Origin: Rhodococcus sp. OK519
Lineage (GTDB): Bacteria; Actinomycetota; Actinomycetes; Mycobacteriales; Mycobacteriaceae
Assembly (NCBI RefSeq): GCF_003051005.1
Contig: NZ_QAOW01000003.1
Location: 62,001-126,000, forward strand
Direction of reading: 5' to 3'
Length of the DNA stretch: 64,000 nucleotides
Position 1 is the stretch's first letter; each line of letters starts with the position of its first letter. This document shows positions 32,362-40,526 of the stretch, in pieces. Position numbers and translations under genes: made by a program. The notes under the pieces are model-generated. The model worked only from the letters and a program-made list of their open reading frames with translations, had not been told where the DNA came from and did no database searches.

Positions 32362-33653
32362 GCGGCACCGTCCAGGATCGACATGAGGGTTCCTCTCTTC
32401 TTTCGCTTCTGTGCTCGACGCGCGGACGGTTCGTGTGTCGGCCGATGCAGTGGCCGGCCTTTCCACGAGAGCGCATTTCGCGCTCGACGGATGTGGGAAT
32501 CCACGACGAGCCCGGCAAAGATCGTGACGGCGAGCGGGTGCGCCCCGGCACTCGTGATGCGTCGCGCCGGGCCCCCGATCCCGGAGAGGCCGCCGGGGCG
32601 GCCTGCCGTCTCGGCCGCCGCCGACCCGAGTCGGGCGACGACGCCCGCAAAGTAGCCGACAGCCCCCGCGCGGCGCACACGACCCGATCCCAGAACAGCC
32701 GCCACGGGAGGCAGCAGGTAGGCCACGGCCGCGAAGACGAGAACCGCTGCGGCACCTGCCCGTCCGCCGAACGACGACCACAGCCATCGCGTGTACCCCA
32801 TCCGTAGCTCGGCCCCGTTCCGGTACATCCGGCACCCGACGAATCCGGCACCGGACACCAGCGCAGTGTGTGCACCGTCGCGACGCAGGGCCCTCGCGAT
32901 GTCGAGGTCCTCGGTGGCGCTGGATGCAACCGCCGCGTGGCCTCCGATCCGGTGGTAGGCGGCGGCGTCGAACATCAGGAACTGACCGCACGCCACGGCC
33001 AACGCCGGTCGCAGCGAACGATTCGCCGCAGCGACCACCACGGTCGACATCCACGAGAAGCTCAGCAGGGGTTGGAGCAGTCGCTCCGCGATGCTGCCCG
33101 CGTACTGCTCGGGCCACGGACACAGCAGCGCGGCGTCGCCGCCCCGCAGTGCGGCCACCGACGCCGCGATGGCATCGGGTGAAAGTCGCACATCGGCGTC
33201 GACGAAAGCGATCACGTCGGCGGACGGAGACTCGGCGAATGCCAGGTCGGCCAGTTGCCGGCAGGCCGCCGCCTTTCCGGTCCAGCCGGGCGGCGGCGGG
33301 ACCGCGTTCGACCGCACGGTGATCTGCGGGTCGCCGCCCGCAGCGCGGTGGGCGGCGGCCAGGGTCTTGTCCCGCGACCCGTCGTCGAGGACGAACATCC
33401 GAATCTCACCCGGATACCTCTGCGCACGAAGGTCGCCGATGAGCAGTGGCAGCGTGGTCTCCTCGTCCCGCGCCGGAACGCAGACCACGACCCGCTCGTA
33501 CGTCGGACCGATGACCGGACGACGCAACCGAGGCATCGACAGCGCGTTGCCGATGGACAACGCCGCCGACGCCGACGCCAGGATCGCGCCGGACACGGTC
33601 AGCCACCAGGCGACGGACGTGCGCCGCGGCACCGCGGCAGGCCCGGATGTCAT
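32358..33653 (-). CDS. Membrane glycosyltransferase family 2 (CruG/CrtQ-like)
   Basis: A 431-residue GT2 enzyme. It has an N-terminal membrane helix (SVAWWLTVSGAILASASAALSIGNAL) and a GT-A domain with VVVCVPARDEETTLPLLI, FVLDDGSRDKT and AFVDADVRLSP (DxD). QYAGSIAERLLQPLLSFSW and ATEDLDIARALRRDGA follow, then C-terminal hydrophobic helices. CruG transfers a sugar to hydroxylated carotenoids. The gene sits between a CruF-like gene and crtI with ATGA and GTGA overlaps, so a carotenoid glycosyltransferase is the best call. The sugar and acceptor are not known. Confidence 0.85.
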   Translation of the reverse strand: MTSGPAAVPRRTSVAWWLTVSGAILASASAALSIGNALSMPRLRRPVIGPTYERVVVCVPARDEETTLPLLIGDLRAQRYPGEIRMFVLDDGSRDKTLAAAHRAAGGDPQITVRSNAVPPPPGWTGKAAACRQLADLAFAESPSADVIAFVDADVRLSPDAIAASVAALRGGDAALLCPWPEQYAGSIAERLLQPLLSFSWMSTVVVAAANRSLRPALAVACGQFLMFDAAAYHRIGGHAAVASSATEDLDIARALRRDGAHTALVSGAGFVGCRMYRNGAELRMGYTRWLWSSFGGRAGAAAVLVFAAVAYLLPPVAAVLGSGRVRRAGAVGYFAGVVARLGSAAAETAGRPGGLSGIGGPARRITSAGAHPLAVTIFAGLVVDSHIRRARNALSWKGRPLHRPTHEPSARRAQKRKKRGTLMSILDGAA

Positions 33654-34546
33654 GCCGTCACCGGGAGCGGTTCGCGTCGGCGGATCAGCGTCCACAGCAA
33701 CGGGATGCCCGCGAGAGCCATGACGCCGAAGCCGTAGATCGCCGAGTACCGCAGTTCGGGGCCCTCCAGCAGCAGTGCGTGCGCAAACGCCGAGCCGAGC
33801 CACGTCCACACGAACAGAACCAGTGGCGCGGTGTCCGGCACGCGTGGGAGGGCATCGCTACGCACGCCGACACGCCTGCCCACGAACTCGACGACACCCG
33901 CCATCACCAACGCGGTGCCGAACCAGCCGAGATAGTTGGTGAACGGAATCGACGGTATGCCCGGAAGTCCGGCGGCGGCGGACGTCCACGTCCACTGGCC
34001 GTCCGTCACCATCTGTGTGTCCAGATACAGGTCCCAGCCGACCATCCCCGCGGCCGTGATCACCGTTCGCAGGATCGCCGGCCGGACCACAGTCGTCCGT
34101 GACCGCTCGAGTACGTAGGTCACCGCACACCAGATCGGATAGAAGCCGGCCGTCCATGCGAGCGGCACCACGACGGGGACGCCACCGATATCCCACCCCA
34201 GGCGATCGACGGCGTAGAAATAGCTACCGAAGGGAAACCCCGTCGCCGTCCCGATCATCTCGGCGACCAGGCCCAACCCTGCGGTCGTGGCGAGCAGCAC
34301 GACCGCCCACGCCAGGCCCCTGGACACACTCGCATGCACCAGGACCGCGGCGGCCGACAGTACGACGACCGCAACGGTGATCGTGTCGCGCGATCCCCCA
34401 CTCACCAGGGCATACGTGATCTGCGCGGCCAACGCGCACCCGACAAGTGCCCACACCAGGAGCATCGCTCTCGGCCGTCGCCCGCCCGCCGCGGGCAGGA
34501 TGGGCCGGAGATCCGGCCGGGACAGGGCCGGCCCGGACGACGTCAC
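33650..34546 (-). CDS. cruF: Carotenoid biosynthesis membrane protein (CruF-like, DUF422)
   Basis: A 298-residue polytopic protein with about seven helices and the CruF/DUF422 signatures GTATGFPFGSYFYAVDRLGWDIGGVPVVVPLAW, GWDLYLDTQMV and IPFTNYLGWFGTALVM. CruF adds water across the terminal double bond of acyclic carotenoid ends (1',2'-hydratase). Followed by a GT2 gene, it suggests a hydroxylated, glycosylated carotenoid product. The start is a GTG at 34546 overlapping the stop of a small upstream frame (GTGA). The symbol is by family; the substrate is not proven. Confidence 0.82.
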   Translation of the reverse strand: MTSSGPALSRPDLRPILPAAGGRRPRAMLLVWALVGCALAAQITYALVSGGSRDTITVAVVVLSAAAVLVHASVSRGLAWAVVLLATTAGLGLVAEMIGTATGFPFGSYFYAVDRLGWDIGGVPVVVPLAWTAGFYPIWCAVTYVLERSRTTVVRPAILRTVITAAGMVGWDLYLDTQMVTDGQWTWTSAAAGLPGIPSIPFTNYLGWFGTALVMAGVVEFVGRRVGVRSDALPRVPDTAPLVLFVWTWLGSAFAHALLLEGPELRYSAIYGFGVMALAGIPLLWTLIRRREPLPVTA

Positions 34547-34743
34547 TCCGGTCGCCGATCACCCGCGGCGTCGGCACCGCAGGCCTGTACCGATTCGTCG
34601 GCTTCACCACCCGGCCGCACCCACGACTCGGTCGAGGCCTCGCGTCCCGCGAGCCTGTTGGCTTCCATGAAGAGTTGGAGGAACCCCGTGGCAGCCGGGA
34701 CCGAACCCGCACCACGCTGTGACGACGCATTCGACAACACCAT
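34543..34743 (-). CDS. Possible small first gene of the carotenoid operon
   Basis: A 66-residue frame (MVLSNASSQRGAGSVPAATG ... ACGADAAGDRRPE) whose TGA overlaps the cruF GTG by four bases. This is the same coupling used by every junction down to crtI. A GGGAAGGGAA purine tract lies ten bases before the ATG at 34743. I recognise no domain, and it is too short to be crtE. It could be a leader peptide or an operon artefact. Confidence 0.35.
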   Translation of the reverse strand: MVLSNASSQRGAGSVPAATGFLQLFMEANRLAGREASTESWVRPGGEADESVQACGADAAGDRRPE

Positions 34744-34860
34744 CTCGAACGAGTTCCCTTCCCTCGACCGTCCGGCCCGTCCGGGGAGACGTGGCCTTCG
34801 CCTTTCGGGGGTATTCGGAGCGGTCGTGTCGATGGATGGGAGCGAATTCTGCGCGCGTCG

Positions 34861-34866
34861 TAGGAT
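34861..34866 (+). promoter_or_regulatory. -10 box TAGGAT, leaderless arrangement
   Basis: TAGGAT ends six bases before the ATG of the ECF41 sigma gene and no ribosome binding site is present. The rest of the divergent region 34744-34860 shows no other clear site. Confidence 0.4.
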
Positions 34867-34872
34867 CGCGAC

Positions 34873-35838
34873 ATGAGCGTCCCGACTCTCGCGGACTCGT
34901 TCGAATCTCATCGCGGCCACCTGCTGTCCGCGGCGTATCGCCTGACCGGAAGCGTCACCGACGCCGAGGACGCCGTGCAGGAGGCGTGGATCCGTCTCGC
35001 CGGCACGGACGCCGAGCGCATCGACGACCTGCGGGCGTGGCTGACGACCGTCGTCGGGCGCATCTGCCTCGATCGTCTGCGCTCGGCGACCGCACGGCGG
35101 GAGCGCTATGTGGGTCAGTGGTTACCCGAGCCGATCGTGACGGACCTGACGCCGTCGGCCATGCCCGACCCGCTCGATGCGGTGGTTCGGGAGGAGGACA
35201 ACCGCTTGGCCGCGCTCGTCGTGCTGGACACGCTCACCGCCGACCAGCGGGTGGCGTTCGTGCTGCACGACGGCTTCGGGGTGCCGTTCGCCGAGATCGC
35301 GGACATGCTGTCGACGAGCGTCGCCTCCGCACGGCAACTCGCTTCCCGCGCCCGACGCGCGGTGGCCGACGCCCCGCCGCCGGTGCCGGACGCCGAGCAC
35401 GCCGAGGCAGTCACGCGCCTGCTCACCGCGATGGCGGCCGGCGATCTCGAGGCAGTCCTGGCCGCATTACATCCGGACGCGATCACGATCGGCGACGCGA
35501 ACGGCACCACCCGCACCGCGGTCAACGTCATCACTGGCGCCGACCACACCGCCCGGTTCTTCCTGGGACTCGCGCACAAGTACGGCCTCGAGACGTTCCT
35601 GGCGGCGACGCCGGCGCGCGTCAACGGTCAACTCGGCTTCGTCAGTCACGGCTCATCCGGCGACGACACCCACCCCGGCTTCCCGGGGAGGATCACCGGT
35701 TTCACGGTGCGTGACGGCAAGGTGTGGGCCGCCTACGACATCGCGAACCCCGAGAAGCACCGCGGCATCAGGCTTTCCGGGGCTCCGACTCCTCCTGCTC
35801 CGTCGCCCACGGCACCCGGCACGCGTCACCCGAGTTGA
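34873..35838 (+). CDS. ECF41-group RNA polymerase sigma factor (SigJ-like)
   Basis: A 321-residue sigma factor. Region 2 holds YRLTGSVTDAEDAVQEAWIRL and LRAWLTTVVGRICLDRLR, and region 4 holds AFVLHDGFGVPFAEIADMLSTSVASARQLASRARR. A C-terminal SnoaL/NTF2-like domain (AVTRLLTAMAAGDLEAVLAALHPDA) ends with WAAYDIANPEK, close to the NPDKL motif that controls activity in ECF41. No anti-sigma gene is present; in this group the C-terminal domain does that job. The target is the convergent CMD-family gene, whose 3' end overlaps this one by 71 bp. The last 20 Pro-rich residues lie in that overlap. Confidence 0.9.
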   Translation: MSVPTLADSFESHRGHLLSAAYRLTGSVTDAEDAVQEAWIRLAGTDAERIDDLRAWLTTVVGRICLDRLRSATARRERYVGQWLPEPIVTDLTPSAMPDPLDAVVREEDNRLAALVVLDTLTADQRVAFVLHDGFGVPFAEIADMLSTSVASARQLASRARRAVADAPPPVPDAEHAEAVTRLLTAMAAGDLEAVLAALHPDAITIGDANGTTRTAVNVITGADHTARFFLGLAHKYGLETFLAATPARVNGQLGFVSHGSSGDDTHPGFPGRITGFTVRDGKVWAAYDIANPEKHRGIRLSGAPTPPAPSPTAPGTRHPS

Positions 35839-36367
35839 AGCCCTGGTCGTGGATGCCGAGCGCCGAGTTCATCCGCGAGCGCATGTTCTCGAGGCCGACC
35901 TGATAGGTCAGTTCGACGACTCCGTCGCGGCCGAAGCGCCGCTCGAGATCGGCCACCTGCTCATCGGTGGCGGCGGTGGGCGTCTCGGTCATCGCGTCCG
36001 CGTAGGCGATCGCGGCGCGCTCGTCGTCGCTGTAGAGCGGCGACGTCTCGTAGTCGCCGATGTGCTGCAACCGGTCGATGTCGAGGCCCTCGAGACGCTG
36101 GAGCATGGTCCCGAAGTCGACGCACCATGAGCATCCGACGGTCCACGCCACCCGGTACACGGCGATGTCGCGCACGTTGGGCGGCAGCACGGTCGACGCC
36201 TTCTGTGCGCCCATCTCGTGCCGCGCCGAGACGGTGAACAGCTTGCGATGGTTGGCGAGCACCGCGAACGGTTCGGGCACCTCACCGAAGCGTCGGCCGG
36301 CGTACCAGTACGCGGCCTTCACCAGCGGACCTGCCTCCTGCGGTGTCACAGCGTGAATGCGAGCCAT
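35768..36367 (-). CDS. Carboxymuconolactone decarboxylase (AhpD-like) family protein, ECF41 partner
   Basis: A 199-residue all-helical protein of the CMD/AhpD family with a CxxC pair (AWTVGCSWCVDFG). The His that usually completes the AhpD motif is not seen. Such genes are the standard neighbours and targets of ECF41 sigma factors and may sense or relieve oxidative stress. The ATG at 36367 has a GACGGAGGA ribosome binding site. An ECF41-type promoter (TGTCAC, 17 bases, then CGTC) lies upstream at 36428-36454. The start is divergent from dapC. Confidence 0.87.
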   Translation of the reverse strand: MARIHAVTPQEAGPLVKAAYWYAGRRFGEVPEPFAVLANHRKLFTVSARHEMGAQKASTVLPPNVRDIAVYRVAWTVGCSWCVDFGTMLQRLEGLDIDRLQHIGDYETSPLYSDDERAAIAYADAMTETPTAATDEQVADLERRFGRDGVVELTYQVGLENMRSRMNSALGIHDQGFNSGDACRVPWATEQEESEPRKA

Positions 36368-36427
36368 GGTTTCCTCCGTCGTCTCTCCGGTCGGTGCCGG
36401 GCGCCGATTGCGCCCGTTCACCCCTTG

Positions 36428-36454
36428 GACGAGACAGCTGCCGAGAACGTGACA
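36428..36454 (-). promoter_or_regulatory. Predicted ECF41-type promoter of the CMD gene
   Basis: On the minus strand TGTCAC (36454-36449) and CGTC (36431-36428) are 17 bases apart, matching the published ECF41 consensus as I recall it (-35 TGTCACA, -10 CGTC). It lies about 60 bp before the CMD start. Confidence 0.65.
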
Positions 36455-36486
36455 CGGCCGGGTTCGTTCGACGACGACCACGCCGC

Positions 36487-36492
36487 TACGCT
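36487..36492 (+). promoter_or_regulatory. -10 box TACGCT, leaderless arrangement
   Basis: TACGCT ends six bases before the dapC ATG and there is no ribosome binding site. Confidence 0.4.
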
Positions 36493-36498
36493 GGACAA

Positions 36499-37683
36499 AT
36501 GCCCGCAGCGCCCCGCTCCCGCACCGTCTCGCGACTGCAGCCGTTCGCGTCCACGATCTTCGCCGAGATGACGGCGCTGGCCACCGAGCACGACGCAATC
36601 AACCTGGGTCAGGGCTTCCCCGACACCGACGGCCCCGCGTCGATGCTCGAGGTCGCGCGGCAGGCGATCGCGGACGGACTCAACCAGTACCCGCCCGGAC
36701 CGGGCATGCCGGTGCTGCGGCAGGCCATCGTGGCCGATCGCGCGGCCCGCTACGGGATCTCGCACGACCCCAACTCGGAGGTCCTGGTCACGGTCGGCGC
36801 CACCGAGGCGATCAGCGCGGCCATCCTGGGGTTGGTCGAACCGGGCGAAGAGGTGGTGCTGATCGAGCCGTACTACGACTCGTATGCCGCCGCCGTCGCT
36901 CTGGCCGGCGCCGTCCGACGGTCCGTCCCCCTGGTCCGCGACGGCGACCGGTTCGTCCTGGACCTCGACGCCCTGCGCGCCGCGATCACCCCCGACACCA
37001 AGATGTTGGTGATCAATTCGCCGCACAATCCCACCGGCACCGTGTTCACCGAGTCCGAGTTGTCGGCGGTCGCCGAACTGGCCTGCGAGCGAGATCTGCT
37101 GGTGCTCAGCGACGAGGTGTACGAGCACCTGGTGTTCGACGGCCGCACCCACACCCCGCTCGCCGCGCTACCCGGCATGTACGAGCGCACAGTGACGGTC
37201 TCGAGCGCCGCCAAGACGTTCAATGTCACCGGATGGAAGACCGGGTGGGCGTGCGGACCCGCAGAACTGGTCGACGCCGTCCGCGCCGCCAAGCAGTTCA
37301 TGTCGTTCGTGGCCGGTGGCCCGTTCCAGCCCGCGGTGGCGCACGCCCTCGAACATGAGCAGCCGTGGGTGCGGCAGATGCGAAACAACTTGCAGGGCAA
37401 GCGGGATCTGCTCGCATCGGCGTTGCGCGACGCCGGGTTCGACGTCTATTCGGGCGGCGGCACCTACTTCCTCCTGGCCGACATCAGCGCGTTCGGCACG
37501 CGCGACGGCATCGAATTCTGCCGGACCCTGCCTCCGACGGCCGGGGTGGCGGCAGTGCCGGTGAGCGTGTTCACCGACCACCCGGACCAGTGGAATCACT
37601 TGGTGCGCTTCGCGTTCTGCAAACAGGACGAGATTCTGTCGGAGGCGGCGGCCCGGCTGCGGCGGTTGAGGGCGTCCGAGTGA
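36499..37683 (+). CDS. dapC: PLP-dependent aminotransferase, probable N-succinyldiaminopimelate aminotransferase
   Basis: A 394-residue class I/II aminotransferase. It has NLGQGFPDTDGP near the N-terminus, the INSPHNPTGTV and LSDEVYEHLVF cofactor contacts, the Schiff-base Lys in SSAAKTFNVTGWKTGW (near residue 239), and an Arg in the C-terminal LVRFAFCK block. DapC makes N-succinyl-LL-DAP in lysine and meso-DAP synthesis. Sequence and location near the XPB gene match M. tuberculosis Rv0858c. Related methionine or kynurenine aminotransferases cannot be fully excluded. The stop overlaps the AraC gene GTG by four bases. Confidence 0.85.
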   Translation: MPAAPRSRTVSRLQPFASTIFAEMTALATEHDAINLGQGFPDTDGPASMLEVARQAIADGLNQYPPGPGMPVLRQAIVADRAARYGISHDPNSEVLVTVGATEAISAAILGLVEPGEEVVLIEPYYDSYAAAVALAGAVRRSVPLVRDGDRFVLDLDALRAAITPDTKMLVINSPHNPTGTVFTESELSAVAELACERDLLVLSDEVYEHLVFDGRTHTPLAALPGMYERTVTVSSAAKTFNVTGWKTGWACGPAELVDAVRAAKQFMSFVAGGPFQPAVAHALEHEQPWVRQMRNNLQGKRDLLASALRDAGFDVYSGGGTYFLLADISAFGTRDGIEFCRTLPPTAGVAAVPVSVFTDHPDQWNHLVRFAFCKQDEILSEAAARLRRLRASE

Positions 37684-38696
37684 GCCTGGCGACGGTCCCC
37701 GCCGACTTCCTTCGCCGCGCACTGCGCCTCGCAGAGACGGCCGGCGCGGACTTGTCGTCGACGCTCGAGGCGTCGGGCATCGACGTCGCGGCGCTCGACG
37801 ACCCGCGGACCCGCCTGACGCCGGAGCAGGTCACGGCCTTCACCCAGGCCACGTGGCAACTCACCGACGACGAACTGTTCGGCATCGGCGCCTCCCCCGT
37901 GCCGCGCGGGACGTTCCGGCTGATCTGCCTGTCACTCATCCATCGGCCGGACCTGGGCAGCGCCCTCGAGCGAATGGCAGACGTCACCCGTGCACTACCG
38001 GTTCCGCCGCTCACCCTGATTCCGGGCGAACACTCGACGCGGCTCGAGGTGCGGGTCGACGTCCGCGACGACGCCTTCTCCCCCGAGTTCGTCGACGCGG
38101 CCTTTCGCCTGGTCACCGATTTCGAACTGATCCTGCTGCACCGATTCGCCGCCTGGCTGGTGGGCCGCCGCGTGAAGCTGCAGGCGGTACTGATCCCGTA
38201 CCCGCAGCCCGAGGCCCGGTTCGCCAAGCACTACGACAGCATCTTCGGCGTCCCGGTCACGTTCGGGGCGAGCGTGGCGACGCTCGAGTTCGACAACTCG
38301 ATCCTGCGCGCGCCGATCATCCAGGACGAGAGCGCACTCGCCGAGTATCTGCGCGAATCACCGAATCTGCTTCTCTCCGAACGCGACTACGACAGCACCG
38401 CCTCGGCACAGGTGCGCCGCGTGCTCGAGATGGGTGCGCGCGGACGGACGTGTACGGCCGACGAGATCGCCGAGATGCTCTCGATCAGCGTGCCGCACCT
38501 GCGCCGATTGCTGCGGCAGGAGGGAACCTCACTCAACGCTCTGCGTGAGGAGGTGCTGCGCGACGCCGCCGTTGCCGCGCTCGGCCGCGGCGAATCGGTG
38601 GACGAGTTGTCCGCTCGGCTGGGTTTCTCCGAGGCCAGCGCCTTCCGACGCGCCTTCAAACGGTGGACCGGGGCAACACCGAGCGCCTATCGCTAG
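37680..38696 (+). CDS. AraC-family transcriptional regulator
   Basis: A 338-residue regulator with an N-terminal arabinose-binding-like ligand domain (PF12625 type; LEASGIDVAALDDPRTRLTPEQV...ELFGIGASPVPRGTFRL). The C-terminal AraC DNA-binding domain is TADEIAEMLSISVPHLRRLLRQEGTS ... DELSARLGFSEASAFRRAFKRWTGATPSAYR. The GTG start overlaps the dapC stop (GTGA), so it is co-translated with an amino-acid enzyme, though family members often regulate lipid or virulence genes. Its TAG stop overlaps the stop of the convergent WhiB gene by two bases. Confidence 0.9.
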   Translation: MSLATVPADFLRRALRLAETAGADLSSTLEASGIDVAALDDPRTRLTPEQVTAFTQATWQLTDDELFGIGASPVPRGTFRLICLSLIHRPDLGSALERMADVTRALPVPPLTLIPGEHSTRLEVRVDVRDDAFSPEFVDAAFRLVTDFELILLHRFAAWLVGRRVKLQAVLIPYPQPEARFAKHYDSIFGVPVTFGASVATLEFDNSILRAPIIQDESALAEYLRESPNLLLSERDYDSTASAQVRRVLEMGARGRTCTADEIAEMLSISVPHLRRLLRQEGTSLNALREEVLRDAAVAALGRGESVDELSARLGFSEASAFRRAFKRWTGATPSAYR

Positions 38697-38983
38697 GACG
38701 CCACCGTCCGGCAGCGTCCCGCCGTGGGGCGAGGCCGTCCGCGCGGACGTTTACGGGCGACGACGACACCGCGGTGGAGGATCTCGCCGCCCCATACACC
38801 CCACGGTTCGGCGCGATCGAGCGCCTCGATCAGGCAGCGCGTGCGGATCGCGCACCCTCCGCACAGCCGTTTCGCGCGCTCGAGGTCGGCAGGGACCGGG
38901 GAGAACCACAGATCCAGATCACCGGTCCGGCACGGCGTCCGTCCCTCGTACTCGACCTCCGTGCGACTCGCGCTGATCGGCAT
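38693..38983 (-). CDS. whiB7: WhiB7-like iron-sulfur transcription factor
   Basis: A 96-residue WhiB protein. Four Cys ligands for the 4Fe-4S cluster are at residues 18, 41, 44 and 50 (TPC, RLCGGC, TRC). The turn EPWGVWGGE and a C-terminal AT-hook (RKRPRGRPR, about residues 77-85) mark the WhiB7 subclass. WhiB7 binds the housekeeping sigma factor and AT-rich DNA and switches on intrinsic antibiotic resistance genes. The ATG has an AGGGGA ribosome binding site. A long upstream leader with regulatory reading frames, usual for whiB7, is not obvious in the 100-bp gap, so the call is subclass-level. Confidence 0.82.
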   Translation of the reverse strand: MPISASRTEVEYEGRTPCRTGDLDLWFSPVPADLERAKRLCGGCAIRTRCLIEALDRAEPWGVWGGEILHRGVVVARKRPRGRPRPTAGRCRTVAS

Positions 38984-39086
38984 GCCGACGTTCCCCTCAC
39001 GTTGTTCCGCGGCCCGGGGATCTCCCGCACCATCGGTACAGACTCGCGCGGGCCGGAAAACTCATCGTGCGCCCGGCGGATGCGAT

Positions 39087-39530
39087 CTAGTTCCAGTTGT
39101 CGATCTTGACGTCCCGAGGGGCCGGCGCGCCTGCTCCGGTTTCGACCATCGATTTCAAGCTCATCAGAAAGACCGCCCATTTGGTACTGCAGTGGTGCAT
39201 GAACTCCACGGGTTCCTTCCATCCCTCGTGCGAGAAGAGCACGATCACGTAGGGGCCGTCACGCCGCAGATCCCACTGCACGCGGGTGCCGATCCATTCC
39301 TCGGGACCGTCGACCACCTCCCACAGCACGCGTTCCGACGGCCGGAGCTCTACGACCTCGATGTCGAATCCGCCTTCCCCGAAACGGAACTGGAGAGTTC
39401 CTCCGACGTTCGGGTCTCCGCTCGTGTCGCCGGTCCACCAACCGGCGAGACCGTCGATCGTCGTCAACGCCGCGTAGACATCGTCGACGGAGGACGACTC
39501 GATTCCGACCCTGTGCAGAATGTCGACCAT
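39087..39530 (-). CDS. SRPBCC (AHSA1/START-like) domain protein
   Basis: A 147-residue helix-grip protein (VDILHRVGIESSSVDDVYAALTTIDGLAGWWTGDTSG ... GTLQFRFGEGGFDIEVVEL ... VLFSHEGWKEPVEFMHHCSTKWAVFLMSLK). It matches the AHSA1 branch of SRPBCC, which binds hydrophobic ligands in a deep cavity. It is the last of three genes in an operon with an ArsR regulator and a second SRPBCC protein, following ArsR by 19 bp. Pairing of ArsR regulators with SRPBCC proteins is common in actinobacteria; the ligand is unknown. Confidence 0.85.
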   Translation of the reverse strand: MVDILHRVGIESSSVDDVYAALTTIDGLAGWWTGDTSGDPNVGGTLQFRFGEGGFDIEVVELRPSERVLWEVVDGPEEWIGTRVQWDLRRDGPYVIVLFSHEGWKEPVEFMHHCSTKWAVFLMSLKSMVETGAGAPAPRDVKIDNWN

Positions 39531-39549
39531 CTCGAACCCCTCTCCCTGG

Positions 39550-39882
39550 TCACTTTCGACCGTTGCGTTGGATTCCTTCTGCGATCCGCTTGATGCGCTG
39601 GAGCCTGGCATCCCACGTCGATCCGACGGCGCCGAGTTGCGCCACAGCACGGGCGAGTTGGGCGTCGTCGACGCGATAGAGCCGCTCCCTGCCTGCGGGC
39701 GTCGCGTGTACCAGACCGACGCGATCGAGAACATTCAGGTGTTTCGCGACAGCTTGCCGAGTCACAGGCAACTGTTCGCTGAGGGTGGTCGCCGTCCCCC
39801 GGCCGTCCGCCAGCAGCAGGTCCAGCATTCGTCGCCGGGTCGGGTCCCCGATCGCCGACCAGAGCGCGTCATCGACGTTCAT
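39550..39882 (-). CDS. ArsR-family regulator of the SRPBCC operon
   Basis: A 110-residue winged-helix regulator (DDALWSAIGDPTRRRMLDLLLADGRGTATTLSEQLPVTRQAVAKHLNVLDRVGLVHATPAGRERLYRVD). Metal-binding Cys of classical ArsR proteins are absent, so it likely responds to an organic or protein signal. Its ATG overlaps the stop of the upstream SRPBCC gene by four bases. It is a likely autorepressor through the CAAC-GTTG palindromes at 40359-40419. Confidence 0.9.
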   Translation of the reverse strand: MNVDDALWSAIGDPTRRRMLDLLLADGRGTATTLSEQLPVTRQAVAKHLNVLDRVGLVHATPAGRERLYRVDDAQLARAVAQLGAVGSTWDARLQRIKRIAEGIQRNGRK

Positions 39883-40346
39883 CGACTGGCGCCCAGCCGG
39901 TTGGCGTACTCGACGAGACGTGGCAGGTAGCGATCCCAGCCCTCGATGTGCGAGTTGTACTGCTCCTCGAGAACGGCTACCTCCCAGCCCATCTCGCGAA
40001 ATCCGGTTTCCGTCATTCGGACCGTGGTGCCCTCCCCGGATGGGGTGAGCTCGAATGTCACCAGCATGGCCGTGTCGGGGTTCGGCGCATCGTCGGTCAG
40101 ATGAACCCAACGGAAGGAGAACAGCCGAGGCGGCCTGGTCTCGACCACCTCGATCCGGGCGACATGTCCATCGGGCGAGTTCCTCTCGCCCCACACGAGT
40201 TCCCCGACCGATCCACGGGTCGGTTCGAGACCGACGACCTCGTCGGGCCACCACTCCTTCAAGTGCTCCGGACTACTGATGACGTCGAAGACGACGTCCG
40301 GTGCGGCTTCGACGTACATCGACCGCTCGATTCGCCCGTACTCCAC
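39879..40346 (-). CDS. SRPBCC domain protein, first gene of the ArsR operon
   Basis: A 155-residue SRPBCC/AHSA1-type protein (IERSMYVEAAPDVVFDVISSPEHLKEWWPDEV ... GTTVRMTETGFREMGWEVAVLEEQYNSHIEGWDRYLPRLVEYANRLG). It starts with GTG at 40346 and overlaps the ArsR ATG. It shares fold and operon with the protein at 39087-39530 but is clearly different in sequence. Two palindromic operator-like sites and a good -35/-10 pair lie directly upstream. Its ligand is unknown. Confidence 0.85.
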   Translation of the reverse strand: MEYGRIERSMYVEAAPDVVFDVISSPEHLKEWWPDEVVGLEPTRGSVGELVWGERNSPDGHVARIEVVETRPPRLFSFRWVHLTDDAPNPDTAMLVTFELTPSGEGTTVRMTETGFREMGWEVAVLEEQYNSHIEGWDRYLPRLVEYANRLGASR

Positions 40347-40358
40347 GCGACCACCTCA

Positions 40359-40419
40359 TGCAACTTTCGGTTGCACATGAGACTATTCGCGCCCGGCGGC
40401 ATGCGCAACCATCAGTTGC
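40359..40419 (-). promoter_or_regulatory. Promoter and twin ArsR-type operators of the SRPBCC operon
   Basis: On the minus strand -35 TTGCGC (40408-40403) and -10 TAGTCT (40385-40380) are 17 bases apart. One palindrome GCAAC-N5-GTTGC (40405-40419) covers the -35. A second, TGCAAC-N5-GTTGCA (40359-40375), lies just downstream of the -10. The other ArsR/SRPBCC operon in the window has a similar site. Between here and 40527 no gene is seen. Confidence 0.65.
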
Positions 40420-40526
40420 ATCCAGACCCACACGAGGTGATGAGGTGACCCCCACCGTGCCGCCCCAGGTCGAGACGAGCACGCCTGGCCACCAGTCCGT
40501 GGGTTGTCGGAAACCAGCTGATACGT

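Noticed and set aside
34543-34920. 125-codon frame as a truncated crtE
   Set aside because: No DDxxD or other prenyltransferase motif; only the last 66 codons are kept as a low-confidence small gene.
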